Shown: one piece after another, positions 11,303 to 22,328 of the stretch
How the letters are laid out: the number at the start of each line of letters is the position of its first letter
Numbering within the stretch: position 1 is the first letter of the stretch
Assembly: GCA_963920705.1 (NCBI GenBank)
Contig: OY987233.1
Location: forward strand, 1,973,501 to 2,037,500
Direction: 5' to 3'
DNA length: 64,000 bases
Source: Odiellus spinosus
Taxonomy: Eukaryota > Arthropoda > Arachnida > Opiliones > Phalangiidae
The notes under the pieces: generated by a model
Told to the model about the DNA's origin: nothing
What the model saw: only the letters and a program-made list of their open reading frames with translations
Database searches by the model: none
Program-made: the position numbers and the translations under genes

Positions 11303-11914
11303 TCAATTTTGGTAGTAAGAAATTGAAATGTATTGTAGTTTTTCAAGCAATTTTGAAATGAAATCTGAGTCTTTGTCTACTACCGTGACTAATATGTCGT
11401 CGGGCTGGTCGGCTAGCTGAAGCCCATTTTCCTTGGCGTACTGTTCAAATTTTGAGCTGTCGACCTCGGTGCTTACGTTACAGAGGTAGGGAGCCTCGAT
11501 GGCGATGATTTCCCTTCTTTGCTGGCTGTCCCATCTGCTTTCCAGGACTAGTTTCACCAGCTTTCTTTTTTCTTGTCGGGGATTTTCATTTCCAAACTCC
11601 GCGATTTCGATCGTGATTTCGCCGACGATCGGGAGCTTCAATTTTCTAGCGAGCTCGGTTTTAATAAAGCTGGCTTGGGCCGCGTGATCCAACAGGCACT
11701 TGATTGGCGCTGCTTCCTCCAATCGATTTGGATTTCTTGCCACGATTTTCGCGGTTTGGAGGCGTACGGATTTGTACTTGGTTACGGGAGTGGCCATAGT
11801 GGTTACGGCATCGGATCTTTCTTCCCCTTTCGGAAGCCGACCCGTGGCGCGTTTGGTTCGATTTGTTTTGGTCGCAAACCAGTGGCGGCGGAACGGGTGG
11901 GGACAGGGGGACAT
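11303..11914 (-). pseudogene. Chimeric BEL protease-nuclease tail ORF, unit 3
   Basis: Same product as in units 1 and 2. In this unit alone the flanking hAT and MITE continue into their right halves, so this copy shows the ancestral right-hand context. Confidence 0.75.
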
Positions 11915-12576
11915 TGTCCCCCCTCAATTAAACCAGGTGGGGACAACCAATATACGTGTCCCTCCCCAAATTGTTCAGTCAATACTCTGATTAATCTCAG
12001 AATATAATTGAATTCAATGAATTATAAGAAAAATCAGTCTATAATCTCAACCTGTTTGGAGTTTTTAAGAAAATAATATAATATAATAACAAAAATTATA
12101 AAGAGACTCTTTAAATAAGGTATATGATTTATTTCTACGCGAGTCCGTCTGTAGAAGAGCGATAGTACAACCAAGAAGGATCAGACAAGGAGATGAAAAG
12201 TGGGAACGGCGCGGTTCCTACTGCGTCGGCCTAAACTCCCACTCTGGGAGAACGGGGACAGACGGGGGTAGAGTTTCTTCGTGGTAAATTGTTGTCACGT
12301 GGGTAAAACGGATCCTTTATGAGACGCGTAGTAGCCGACGACGCTAGCGACCACGTGACAACAGTTTACCTCGAGAATTTCCTATCCACCTTTCCTACCG
12401 AGTGGGAGGTTGGCTCTTCTCTCTCTAACTCAACGCAGCCCCACTTTTCCTCTCCTTGTCTGATCCTTCTAGGTACAACCATAGCCTTCAGGTATATTGG
12501 TCTTGAGCAACTTGTTTCCAAGTTCTTTAACGAAAAATGTCCCCCCCCCCCAAATAAGAACCGTCCGCCGCCACTG
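11880..12576. mobile_element. Small non-autonomous hAT element with 8 bp target duplication
   Basis: The left end reads CAGTGGCGGCGGA and the right end is its complement, ending CCGCCACTG at 12576. Both flanks carry TCGCAAAC (left 11872-11879, right 12577-12584), the 8 bp duplication expected of hAT. It is inserted in the BEL gag-pol region and is itself entered by the MITE at 12172-12472. Without the MITE it is roughly 0.39 kb and encodes nothing. Confidence 0.88.
12172..12472. mobile_element. 301 bp MITE inside the hAT element
   Basis: Its ends are long imperfect inverted repeats (left CAAGAAGGATCAGACAAGGA; right end the complement, with CTAGAAGGATCAG). It is flanked by GTACAAC on both sides (12165-12171 and 12473-12479). 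The interior folds around TTGTCACGTGG and CCACGTGACAAC. A second family member lies at 43655-43936 in opposite orientation. Confidence 0.85.
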
Positions 12577-12584
12577 TCGCAAAC

Positions 12585-13840
12585 GGCGGGATTGTGCCTT
12601 TTGTTGCATATTCGGCAACTCTTGTATTTTGTGCGGCATTGAGTAACATCGTGGTTTTTCCTTAGACATACAAAGCAGCGACCGGATTCGTAAACGATTT
12701 GTCGTTTTTCGGCTATCGTGTGACTGTTACAATCGATGCTCCCGTGATTGGCGTTTTCGCAAAAGATACAGTAAGGACTTCTGCCTTCTCTGTTGACCGT
12801 AGTAGCTAGCGCGCTGGCAGAGGCGTGGTTTAATCCATATTTTTTCTCGAACTTCGCTTGCTTGTTTTGATTCGGCTGACTTCGGTCTTGAGCGGATTGT
12901 TGGCGATCGCGAGAGATTTGTGCGCTAATAAGCGCGCATGTTTCTCTCCCTTCTACCTCTTCTCCAAGGAATTTTATAAGCGCGGCTAAATCCCATTCCG
13001 CGTTTTTATTGTGATTTTTACTATACTCTAACCGAAGGTCTTGCGGTAAACACGATATTAAAACTGGACAGATAAATGTACCACTATCGGTAGCTTCAAC
13101 CCCTAATGCACTCAAACACCTTACATTGATTTGTATAGTATCGAATAAATTACGCAATGCTACAGTATTACTAGAATCGTTTACAGGTTTAACGCTCATA
13201 AGCTTCTTACTGTGACTGTGAATGACCAGGTCGGTGCGTTCGTAACGATCCTTCAGAAGCTTCACAGCTTCATCGTAATTCGTGTCGGACGCTTCCATAC
13301 CGATTACTTTCTTTTTTGCTTCCCCGTCCAAGTAAGAGCATAAGAATTAAATTTCGTTACCTTAGATTCTATTTTGTTTGAAACCATAGACTCAAATTGG
13401 CTCCAAAAGCCAGTCCATTCCGTTATTTCGCCGGAAAACTTGGGTAAGATGAGTGTGGGGAGTCGCTCCTCTCGGCTGACGTGTAGTACCGTCGATCCTG
13501 CTGATCCGGAACTGGATGATGCAGATGACTTCTGGGCCGCTGCGCGAAGTCTTCGCTGCCCTTGTTGTTTGATGAGCGCTATGTTGTCCTCATACTGCAC
13601 ATTTTTTACAATTTCCGCTTCGAGCTCCACGGGATCACTTAGAAGCTCTAGCATTGATTGATCTAACCTTACTAGATTTTGCTCCTTTACGGATAGTAAG
13701 GCGAGATAATCCTCAATGTCTTCTTCATTTGATGCAGGGTCCTTTATGAGCTTGTCCAATTTTGAAATTAAAACGGTTACGTTTTTTCGCGTAGTTGAGC
13801 GAACGGTTTTTGCTCTGACCATTTCCGTTGCTTCCGCCAT
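12585..13840 (-). pseudogene. BEL/Pao gag, minus strand
   Basis: The ATG at 13840 starts a BEL-type gag: a coiled N-terminal region, then a capsid-like region (FSGEITEWTGFWSQFESMV). A frameshift near 13320 splits it into two frames. The second frame carries three CCHC-like knuckles (CIFCENANHGSIDC, CFVCLRKNHDVTQC and CRICNKRHNPAVC). The frame then runs into hAT sequence at 12576. The gag packages element RNA in virus-like particles; this copy is broken. Confidence 0.8.
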
Positions 13841-13993
13841 AGTTGTTCCCGATCTTTTGGTTTAGTCGAGTTATAGTTTTTACGATCTGAATTTTGATCG
13901 TGAGTTGGATTTGGTTTTCCGCGCGTTTGTTACTAAAGTTTAAATCTACGGCAGAACGCGTCCGATTTATCCCGCTTTTGTTGGGTTATTTTT

Positions 13994-14005
13994 CCCGAGG
14001 CACCA
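13994..14005 (-). promoter_or_regulatory. tRNA primer-binding site of the minus-strand BEL element
   Basis: On the minus strand TGGTGCCTCGGG lies directly against the LTR end (AACA at 14006-14009). This is the expected place and form for a tRNA-primed minus-strand start site. Confidence 0.6.
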
Positions 14006-14562
14006 TGTTGCGCATTATAGTTTGGGGAGAGCGAGCTCGAGTTCAAAGGGACGGTCAACCGACTGAAAAATCAACCGAGCCTATTAATTTTAATGGGGAT
14101 TTAATTAAACCGGACTTACATATGATAACTGCTTTTAACGCGGACGTAAATTAACCTTAGACGACTTAGTTAATAATCAAAGACGAAATTTGGCATTGAT
14201 AAATCAGTTTATTTCTAACTCTCTTAGTTGGAGCCTTTTCACTTTCGCGTATATACGCGACCCGTTTGGTTGAGGGTCGAGGCGTCAGTGCCGGACCCCC
14301 AAGGAACGTTTTTTCTCCTCGGGCCGGTTACAAGTTTTCTTTTTCTCGGAAAGCTGATGCACCTGCATTTAACAAACAGTTTTAACTAGCAGCGAGGCTA
14401 TATGGAGAGGAATTTTACCCCACTCGTTGTAGAGCCCTTCCGAGAATTCTCTCGCCTGCCAATATTGGGATTTGTTAAATACAGGCTTACCATAAGTTAC
14501 AATTTATAAAGTGTACATTGAAAATTTAATAATGGGATTTTACAAGTATTAAATTATTTACA
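14006..14562 (-). repeat. 5' LTR of the minus-strand BEL element
   Basis: One end is fixed by the primer-binding site at 14005. The outer end is a guess: a minus-strand TGTAAATAATT at 14562 would give a TG...CA LTR. No second LTR copy exists in the window to confirm it. It contains a GCGTATATACGC palindrome near 14248 that could be a core promoter. Confidence 0.5.
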
Positions 14563-15208
14563 GATACATTGTGTTTATACAAAATTTACAGGAGTTTTGT
14601 CTTACGATTAAGCACTAATATTGAACACTTCCTTTATAATCAACCAATATATAACAACGTGCCGATGAGATCTAGCTCACGCCCACGCTCGCTAAATTTA
14701 AAATTAATCTATAGATATATGGCGCATGCATTATTTTCCTACAAATCTTAGTTAAAACATTTACTTAACTGTAAATTTTTATAGGAATTGACTAATGAAG
14801 TGAGTTCACTATTAAGGCTCTTCTTCTCTTAAAACGACGTTTTTGCGCTTTGGTTATATCAACTTTTTATACAGTTTATTACAATTAGAAATGTGCGCTT
14901 AATGGTGCTAGATTTTTTTCTTATCAAATATCGGGATCATTAGTTATAATTATCCAAAATCAACAAAGATTTACCTTTGCGATCCGTGACATTTGGGCGC
15001 CGCCACTTGGGCGCAATAGTCGGAAAAACGTGAATGACATTTGGGCACCCGATCGTATAGTATCCTTACCCGAGCGCTGAACGGCGCCCTCCCTACTCAT
15101 GGTCAGGCTCCGCTGAGTGCCGCCTAATGCGCTTTATGCCAACCTAACCTAAAATATTACAAGACGAACGGGCTAGCCGAAGATATTATCTAGTTGGATG
15201 AACGGGCT
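14563..15208. other. No gene seen
   Basis: AT-rich spacer. Near 14985-15050 a GACATTTGGGC motif occurs twice and is related, on the opposite strand, to the minisatellite at 36242-36379. Short CCTAACCTAA stretches near 15141 look like degenerate arthropod telomere-type repeats. No coding sequence is seen. Confidence 0.5.
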
Positions 15209-15856
15209 TGTTGAATTTTATTATATGCTATAACTAAATCTAAACCTAACTTAAATTAAACCTAAAAATAACTATAAATTAAATCTAAACCTAACTTAAA
15301 TCAATTTTAAACTCTAAAAACTGTACCTAAAACTAATTTATGTGAATTTATATTCTTCTGAATATAGATTTTTATTCTCTTAAACTCGGGTAAAAACCCG
15401 AGTTTTGAAATACTTTGTAAATATAAATTGTAAAGGGAACGGAAGCGTCCAGGGTGGTCTGAGTGACAGGTAGAGGGAGAGCCAGCGCCACAAGGTCGCG
15501 AAGGGATACAACAAAGCCCTGACCATGGAAAAACTCTCTCACGCTCACACTGCCCCATGCTCTAACCCGTTCCCTAGGCCAAATGGTGGCTTCCTTTTGT
15601 ATTATAAAAGAAGAACTTTCTTCTTTTAAAATCACTTCTTCAAAAATAACTCCAAAGGAGGAGGTCTAAACCCAGCGAGTTCTCCTCGAGGAATAAATAA
15701 ATATGTTTTTCACGGAAACAGTCTCTTTTAATCTAGCCAAGTAAAATAAACCAAGTACCAACACATAGACTATTTTTCAGTCGGTAATCTATGTGTATAA
15801 ATAAATTAGCTCTCCCATTAAAAATTACGGTAGAAACTAAACTGGTAAATTCTATA
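15209..15856 (+). repeat. 5' LTR of the BEL element (648 bp)
   Basis: Starts TGTTGAATTTTATTATATGC and ends TTCTATA directly before the primer-binding site. The end is confirmed by a second LTR copy at 35407-35884 that stops at the same TTCTATA before unrelated DNA. Small frames on the minus strand of the LTR are not considered genes. Confidence 0.85.
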
Positions 15857-15874
15857 TGGTGCGAGAAACCCGGG
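15857..15874 (+). promoter_or_regulatory. tRNA primer-binding site of the BEL element
   Basis: TGGTGCGAGAAACCCGGG follows the LTR without spacer, as expected for first-strand priming by a host tRNA. I did not assign the tRNA species. Confidence 0.7.
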
Positions 15875-15951
15875 ATAAGGAAAAAATCCCAGAACTTAAA
15901 ATAAAATAAACGAAAATTGGTATCGAAGTAAATTAAAATAACTAACTCAAC

Positions 15952-16662
15952 ATGGCTGGAGAAGAAGATGACGCTATCGCCACCGCTGCATCTGCGGCTA
16001 GAAAAAAGGAGCTGGATAACTTGAAAGCCACGAGGAAGGCTATAAGGACTCTGGCAACGAAACAAATAACGTCTTTGGACAAACTTTTAAAGGAAGAATC
16101 AGCTGATGAGGATGATTTGGAAGACGCATTGGCATGCGTGGAACTGAAGGAAATAGATCTAATCTAATTGGAGGATAAAATCATTAAATTATTGGACTCG
16201 GCCAATGAAGCGGAAAGCCAAGTTAAGGTGGCTCAACAATATCGCGAGGACTTAATCGTCATTAAAAATCGGACTAATCGAAAACTAAAGAAATTGCGAA
16301 ATCAGGCCTCGTCGGAAACTGGATCTCAAGAGGGATCAAAACTCGGATCAGCTTCTAATCTCAGCGAAGTCGGAAGCCGCGGAGGATCATCTCAAACAAC
16401 AAAGCTTCCAAAACTCGTCCTGGCAAAATTCAACGGCGATATTACACAGTGGAGTTCATTTTGGAATCAATTCCAAGCTGCCGTCCACAACAAAGAAGAT
16501 CTTGAGAAGGTAGAGAAATTTAATTATCTGAACTCGTATTTAGAAGGTGACGCCAAGAAGGCTATAACAGGACTTTTCGCGTCAAATGATACTTATGATC
16601 AGGCCGTAGAAATTTTAGCGGATAGATTCGGAAAAACTGATTTAGTAATTTTAACTCTATGA
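15952..16662 (+). pseudogene. BEL/Pao gag N-terminal part with in-frame stop
   Basis: The ATG at 15952 is followed by a lysine-rich helical region. An in-frame TAA at 16165-16167 interrupts it, then the same frame continues through a serine-rich linker into a BEL gag core (LAKFNGDITQWSSFWNQFQA). A frameshift near 16655 passes the reading to the next frame. The family forms the particle that packages element RNA. Confidence 0.85.
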
Positions 16663-19600
16663 ACGCGTTATTAGATTTAGGGTTACATCCAATAACGGAT
16701 CAAAACAATTTAAAAGCTCTTCGAAATCACTATAATACTTGCGAAATCAACATCCGAAGCCTAAAGGCGTTAAAAGTAGATACCTCAGCTTCTGTTTTAA
16801 AGAGTCTTCCCGATGAATTTAGATTACAATATTCTAGAAATATGAAACCAGAAAATAGATGGAATGTTGACCTGTTACTAAATTTTATAAAAGATGAAAT
16901 AGAAAATAGGGAATCAGCTAAATTATTGGGATCAAACTCATCATACCCTAAAACCAGAACAGACGCCCAAAATTATAAACATAAGAGCGAAAGTAATCCT
17001 TTTCGACCAAAAACGTCAGCGCAGGTTTTGAGTACTGGAATCCGATTTAATAATCAGAATCAAAATTATTTTAGAAACCCATCAGATAACGTCTACTGCG
17101 TTTTCTGTCAAAATAACCAACATAAGTCAGTTAAATGCCAAAATTTCACGTTAGAGAGAAAGCGAAAATTAGTAAGGGATCAGGGAAGGTGCTATGTCTG
17201 TCTTCGCCAAAATCATACTTTTGAGAATTGCCCATCGCCTTTTAAAAATTGTAAGAACTGTGGAAAATTGCATAGTATCGCAGTTTGCGAGCTAAATGAG
17301 GTTAATTTAGTCAAGAGGGACGAAAATTCAACAGAACCTAAAGGCGTCGTAACTGGGTGCCAAACCATGTCTGTAGGTAACGAAACCACCGTCTTATTAC
17401 AAACAGCCCGTGCCATAGCAACACACCCTATCACTAACCAAGGTATAAATATTCGGGGTCTTTTAGATCCTGGAGCGCAAGCGAACTTTATCAAAGATAG
17501 CCTGGTAAAACAATTAAATCTGCCAATAATTGGCGAACAATTGATTGAAATATATCACTTCGGTAGCAAAATCCCAATCCTAGAGAAACGTAGAAAAATA
17601 AAATTAATATTACAAAATACGATAAATCCAAATAAAAGGGTGGAAATTACGGCGCTGGAAGTGCCATATATTTGCAAAACTATTACGGCAAATAAAAACG
17701 CAGAAGTAGAGACATTTATGAATTTAAAAGGATGGCAACTAACTGATCAAATTAATGGGAACATAACGTGTAGCTCTAGTATTGACTTCTTAGTAGGAGG
17801 AGATTTCTATTGGGAGGTTGCTACGAGTAAATCAGAGCGACTTGGAACTAAGCTAGTAGCCATTGAAACCCTCTTGGGATGGGTTATTCAGGGCCCACAA
17901 GATGGGACTAAAGGTGACATAATTGGATGTCCAATTCTATCAATGGGGATAGGTATTAAAGAATTAACAAACATAGTAAAAGGTTTTTGGGAGTTAGAAA
18001 GTATAGGTATCCTAGATAAAGGTAGTCAAGAAAAACAACATCAAAATTCCCAACCGTAGGATTTAAAAATCGAAAAATTAGAAGGGAGATATCACGTTCA
18101 ATTTCCCTGGAAAACCGAAAAGGAGGTTTTACCTAATAAAGAGATAGCTACAAAAAGGGCTATATCATTAAATAAGAGATTTTTGGCAGATCCCATCTTG
18201 TTCGAAGATTACAAAAGGGTTATTGACGAGCAGTTGGAATTAGGAATAGTAGAGAGGGTCCCCCTCCAAACTAAAGAAAAAGCGGGAACGTATTATTTAC
18301 CGCATCAACCTATTCGAAGACCAGAGGTAAAAACGACAAAATTGAGGGTGGTCAACGATGGGTCCTCCCACTCTAAAGGGGTACCCTCGCTAAACGACTG
18401 CCTTCATACCGGGAAAAATCTAAATCCAGATCTCTTGCTATTATTAAAAAGATTCCGAAAAAATCAGGTGGCATTTATCGCTGATATTGAAAAAGCGTTT
18501 TTAATGATAGCCTTACACAAAGAAGACAGAGAATCGGTTAAGTTTTTGTGGGTAGTACAGGATAATGAAGGAAAAATTAAAATGGAAGAATTTCTTGAAT
18601 TAAGATATGCGCGTTTACCTTTTGGGATTACCTCCTCTCCCCACATTTTAACAGCTACAATTAAGCACCACATTAACAACACGCCTAACGCTGACCCTGG
18701 AGTAGTAAAAATGTTAGACAACGACCTATATGTCGACGATGTAACTAGTGGAGCCGACAGTGTAAAACAAGCCTTTAAATTATCAACTGGGGCTATAGAA
18801 CTAATGTCTAGCGCAAATATGAGACTTAGAAAGTGGCAAACTAATTCCGAGGAATTAAGAAATTTATGGGCAAATAGCGATAAAAATTTGATAGAAAATA
18901 AAGGTACTAATGAGGTAGTTTTATTCGAGGGTGGAACTGGTCCAGAAGCGCTTAAAGTGCTCGGATTAAAATGGAACACCGGCACTGACTCCTTCTCATT
19001 TGATTTAACAAAATTATTCGAAGAAATCAAAACAGGAAAAATAACAAAACGAGAAGTACTTAGTGCCGCTGCACAGACTTTTGACCGCATTGGTCTACTG
19101 TCAGCTTATACTATTAGAGCAAAATTGCTGCTCCAAGAATTATGGAAATTAAAACTTGGGTGGGACGAATCTTTGCCCCCAAACCTAGCTCAAGAATTCA
19201 CAAAATGGATTTCGGAAATGCCCCTATTGCGTAACGTCTCCATTACTAGACACTATTATGGGGTTAGCCAACAAGATGTAGTCTCCCAAGAATTACATGG
19301 CTTCTGTGACGCCAGCCAAGGGGCGTATGCCGCAGTGGTGTACGTTAGATTCGAATTAAAATCCGGTGAAATTGGAACGGCACTAGTCACTGCAAAATCT
19401 AGGGTAGCCCCCATAAAAGAATTAACGCTTCCAAGATTGGAATTGATGGGATGCGTTCTAGGAGCAAGAATAATAAATTATGTAAAGGAAGCGTTTAATT
19501 ACCCAGAAACTAAAATATTTATGTGGACGGATTCCACCATAGCTTTGCATTGGGTGAAAGGAAAGTCGGATTCGTGGAAACCTTTCGTCTCAAACCGAGC

Positions 19601-19799
19601 TAAAGAAATTCAAACATTAACCAACCCGAACAGCTGGTCGCACTGCCCCGGGGTACAAAATCCTGCGGATTTGCCCACCAGGGGAATGACTACCGAAACA
19701 TTAGCTCTGAGTAAAATGTGGTGGGAGGGACCGAAATGGTTGAAGGCCCCCAAATCAAACTGGCCTCAGGATAAATCACAAGAAATCGGATTAAAATAA
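16659..19799 (+). pseudogene. BEL/Pao gag C-terminus, protease, reverse transcriptase and RNase H
   Basis: The frame starts in the gag capsid region and passes zinc knuckles (CVFCQNNQHKSVKC, CYVCLRQNHTFENC). It then has an aspartic protease with LLDPGAQANFI, a TAG at 18057-18059, and the reverse transcriptase in the same frame with LYVDDVTSG as the catalytic motif (about 18726). RNase H follows (FCDASQGAYAAV, WTDSTIALHWVKG). It ends at TAA 19797. Beyond that a short remnant with a further stop and frameshift links to the integrase. RT and RNase H would copy element RNA to DNA; the nonsense changes make this copy defective. Confidence 0.88.
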
Positions 19800-19968
19800 G
19801 AGCACGTGGAGCTTGAAAAACGAAAAGTAATTAGTCTAACTATTGGTACCCAAGAACAATGAAGTCTTTTAAATTTAATAGATTTAACAAAATATGGAAC
19901 ACTGTGCAAAGTTCTACGTATAACTGCGTACTTATACAGAGTGTTGAGCTTGCTCAAAACAAAAAAAA

Positions 19969-21198
19969 ATGTTGAAGGGACCTATCACCGCGGAAGAAAT
20001 GGCTAGGTCAGAATCTAACTGGTTCAAACACTATCAAGAGAAGGAATTTAGTATAGAAATGTTAGCCCTTAAAAACCCTATACAGGAATCATCAAAAATA
20101 GCATCTCTCAACCCTAGGCTTAACGAAGATGGATTAATTTGTGTGGGAGGAAGATTAATGGAATCAAAATCCCTAACATACGCGGAGAAACATCCCATAA
20201 TTCTGACTAAAAGTAGAATGGCATCCTTAATTAAGGAAAAATGTCACAGACTAGTAATTCACGGCGGGGTACAAAGCACTATAACACAGGCCCGAGAACG
20301 CTACTGGATTATAGCAGGTCGACAGGTAGCAAAATCTATTATTAAAAATTGTATGACCTGCAAAAGTGAACGCTCTAAGGCAGGGGAAGCACCACCCGCC
20401 CCTCTCCCCTTCGATCGTATTGAACAGGCTCAGAGTTTCGAGGTAGTCGGAGTGGACTACGCGGGACCCCTTTACTTAAAAAATAATTATAACAAAACCT
20501 TAGAAAAATCCTACATTTGCTTGTTTACGTGCGCTGTCACACGTGCTGTGCACTTAGAACTGGTTAATACTCTCACAACGGAAGAGTTCTTAATGGCATT
20601 TACAAGAATGATTGGAAGGAGAGGTACACCACGGATAGTATATTCTGACAACGCACAAACATTCAAAAGGGGTAGCCAAGATCTAAAATTAATATGGGAA
20701 AAATTGAACGGAAAGGAAATGTTAGAATTTTTTGGAGAAGCTATTAATTCCCGTCCCGTTACCTATGTGTTTAACGACATCAATGAACCAGTCCCCCTAA
20801 CTCCCGCTCACTTTTTAACTGGAAAAAGGATTACTTGCTTGCCCCCCCAAAAACTAAAACTAGTCAAGGCCCCAGAAAGTCGTAAGGAAATGGTTCAAAG
20901 AATCAAGTATAGAGATACATTGATTGAAAATTTCTGGAAAAGGTGGAGGCATGAGTATGTTATGGAGTTGAGGTCAGCTCATCATCATTGCGCAAAAAAC
21001 AAAGAAAGCGAGGTTAAATTAGGGGAGGTGATGTTGATTCAACAAGATAAAGTGCCTAAACATGTATGGAAATTGGGTGTGGTTACTGAAGTTAAATTAG
21101 GCAGAGACAATAAAATCAGATCGTGCGAACTTCGTACTAGTAATGGTAATAAAATACGACGACCCGTTCAATTACTGTATAACCTAGAAATCAACTAA
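19969..21198 (+). pseudogene. BEL/Pao integrase with internal deletion
   Basis: The frame shows the zinc-binding H2C2 region (HRLVIHGGVQST, then CMTCKSER). The core follows with VGVDYAGPL (first Asp) and IVYSDNAQTF (second Asp), then the DUF5641-type C-terminus (FWKRWRHEYV). Between KLNGKEMLEFF and AINSRPVTY the core is too short for the family: the stretch that normally holds the catalytic Glu is missing without breaking the frame. I infer a dead integrase. The first Met at 19969 follows a frameshift and is not a natural start. Confidence 0.85.
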
Positions 21199-21251
21199 AA
21201 AAAAGATTTTTGTTCAAATTAAGTAATATTAAGTGAATATTACCCGGGGAG

Positions 21252-21390
21252 TGTTGAATTTTATTATATGCTATAACTAAATCTAAACCTAAAAATAACT
21301 ATAAATTAAATCTAAACCTAACTTAAATCAATTTTAAACTCTAAAAACTGTACCTAAAACTAATTTATGTGAATTTATATTCTTCTGAAT
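21252..21390 (+). repeat. Truncated 3' LTR of the BEL element
   Basis: Nearly identical to the first roughly 155 bases of the 5' LTR, with one small deletion after AAATCTAAACCTAA. It breaks off at TTCTGAATA just before the MITE. Confidence 0.85.
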
Positions 21391-21399
21391 ATTATTATT

Positions 21400-22328
21400 A
21401 TTATACAAAAACGTTGTTTTGCTTCGCACTTCAAAAAAGTGCATTTATAGGTAAGAATTTCAAACCCGTGAAGGGACAGAAATTATAAATTCACAGTGAA
21501 AGAAATATGAAAGTCACAGTCTAAGAAATCATAAAGCTATAATTATTATACAAAAACGTTGTTTTGCTTCGTACTTCAAAAAAGTGCATTTAAAGGTTAG
21601 AATTTCAAACCCGTGAAGGGACAGAAATTATAAATTCACAGTGAAAGAAATATGAAAGTCACAGTCTAAGAAATCATAAAGCTATAATTATAATAATTAA
21701 TATGAATAAAAAATTTACAAAAAAATGACGTATAAATTCGGCCTATCGAAACTTTTACTTATGTAGATTTAATGATTAGAAACTTTATAAAGAGGCGAAT
21801 GTTTCCTTTTACTAACTGAAAACTGCAACCATCCATCCTAACAACTAAACATTTTAAAAACGCGGGCAGGAACTATTTGGTATTATGCTATTCTACCTTT
21901 CCACGCATAGTTGGCTTTTAGTTACCCTTACCAAGAGTGAATTCTACAACAGAATGATTTCTGCATAATTAAAAGTTTCGATAGGCCGAATTTATACGTC
22001 ATTTTTTTGTAAATTTTTTATTCATATTAATTATTATAATTATAGCTTTATGATTTCTTAGACTGTGACTTTCATATTTCTTTCACTGTGAATTTATAAT
22101 TTCTGTCCCTTCACGGGTTTGAAATTCTAACCTTTAAATGCACTTTTTTGAAGTACGAAGCAAAACAACGTTTTTGTATAATAATTATAGCTTTATGATT
22201 TCTTAGACTGTGACTTTCATATTTCTTTCACTGTGAATTTATAATTTCTGTCCCTTCACGGGTTTGAAATTCTTACCTATAAATGCACTTTTTTGAAGTG
22301 CGAAGCAAAACAACGTTTTTGTATAATT
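21400..22328. mobile_element. MITE with about 358 bp inverted arms
   Basis: The left arm 21400-21757 and right arm 21970-22328 are near-perfect inverted copies. Each arm has two tandem units of about 150 bp (GAAGGGACAGAAATTATAAA, GAAATATGAAAGTCACAGTC) plus an inner block GACGTATAAATTCGGCCTAT. About 210 bp of unique DNA lies between. The inner block alone defines the smaller MITE at 54738-55083, and a diverged arm lies at 5550-5712. It has no coding capacity. Confidence 0.85.

Larger units (their letters stand above)
6513..12284. repeat. Three tandem copies of a 1,924 bp segment
   Basis: Units are 6513-8436, 8437-10360 and 10361-12284. Each contains the 3' two-thirds of the transposase, the nuclease remnant, the BEL protease fragment, the left part of the hAT element and the left part of the MITE. 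By eye I find only three base differences: a T for A in unit 3 near 10412, and a G to A and a T to C in unit 2 near 9001 and 9038. The junction joins MITE sequence (CTTCGTGG) to transposase sequence (TATGACTGG) with only TA shared between the parents. The duplication therefore postdates all the nested insertions. Confidence 0.95.
7553..14562 (-). mobile_element. BEL/Pao retrotransposon fragment (minus strand) with nested insertions
   Basis: Read from right to left: an LTR (14006 upward), a primer-binding site, gag with zinc knuckles, then the protease region. There it is cut by the nuclease junction at 7553. RT, integrase and the 3' LTR are absent. A hAT element sits between gag and protease, and the 1,924 bp triplication repeats the protease end. 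Confidence 0.75.
15209..21390 (+). mobile_element. BEL/Pao LTR retrotransposon, decayed, truncated 3' LTR
   Basis: The layout is 5' LTR, primer-binding site, gag, protease, RT, RNase H, integrase, then the start of the 3' LTR (21252-21390), which is nearly identical to 15209-15363 apart from a small indel. The 3' LTR stops where the MITE at 21400 begins and does not resume beyond it, so about 0.5 kb was lost. Stops and frameshifts in gag-pol show that it is not active. Confidence 0.9.

Noticed and set aside
15307-15635. Minus-strand frames inside the BEL LTR (and again at 35377-35667).
   Set aside because: They lie wholly in LTR sequence; recurrence reflects the repeated LTR, not coding.
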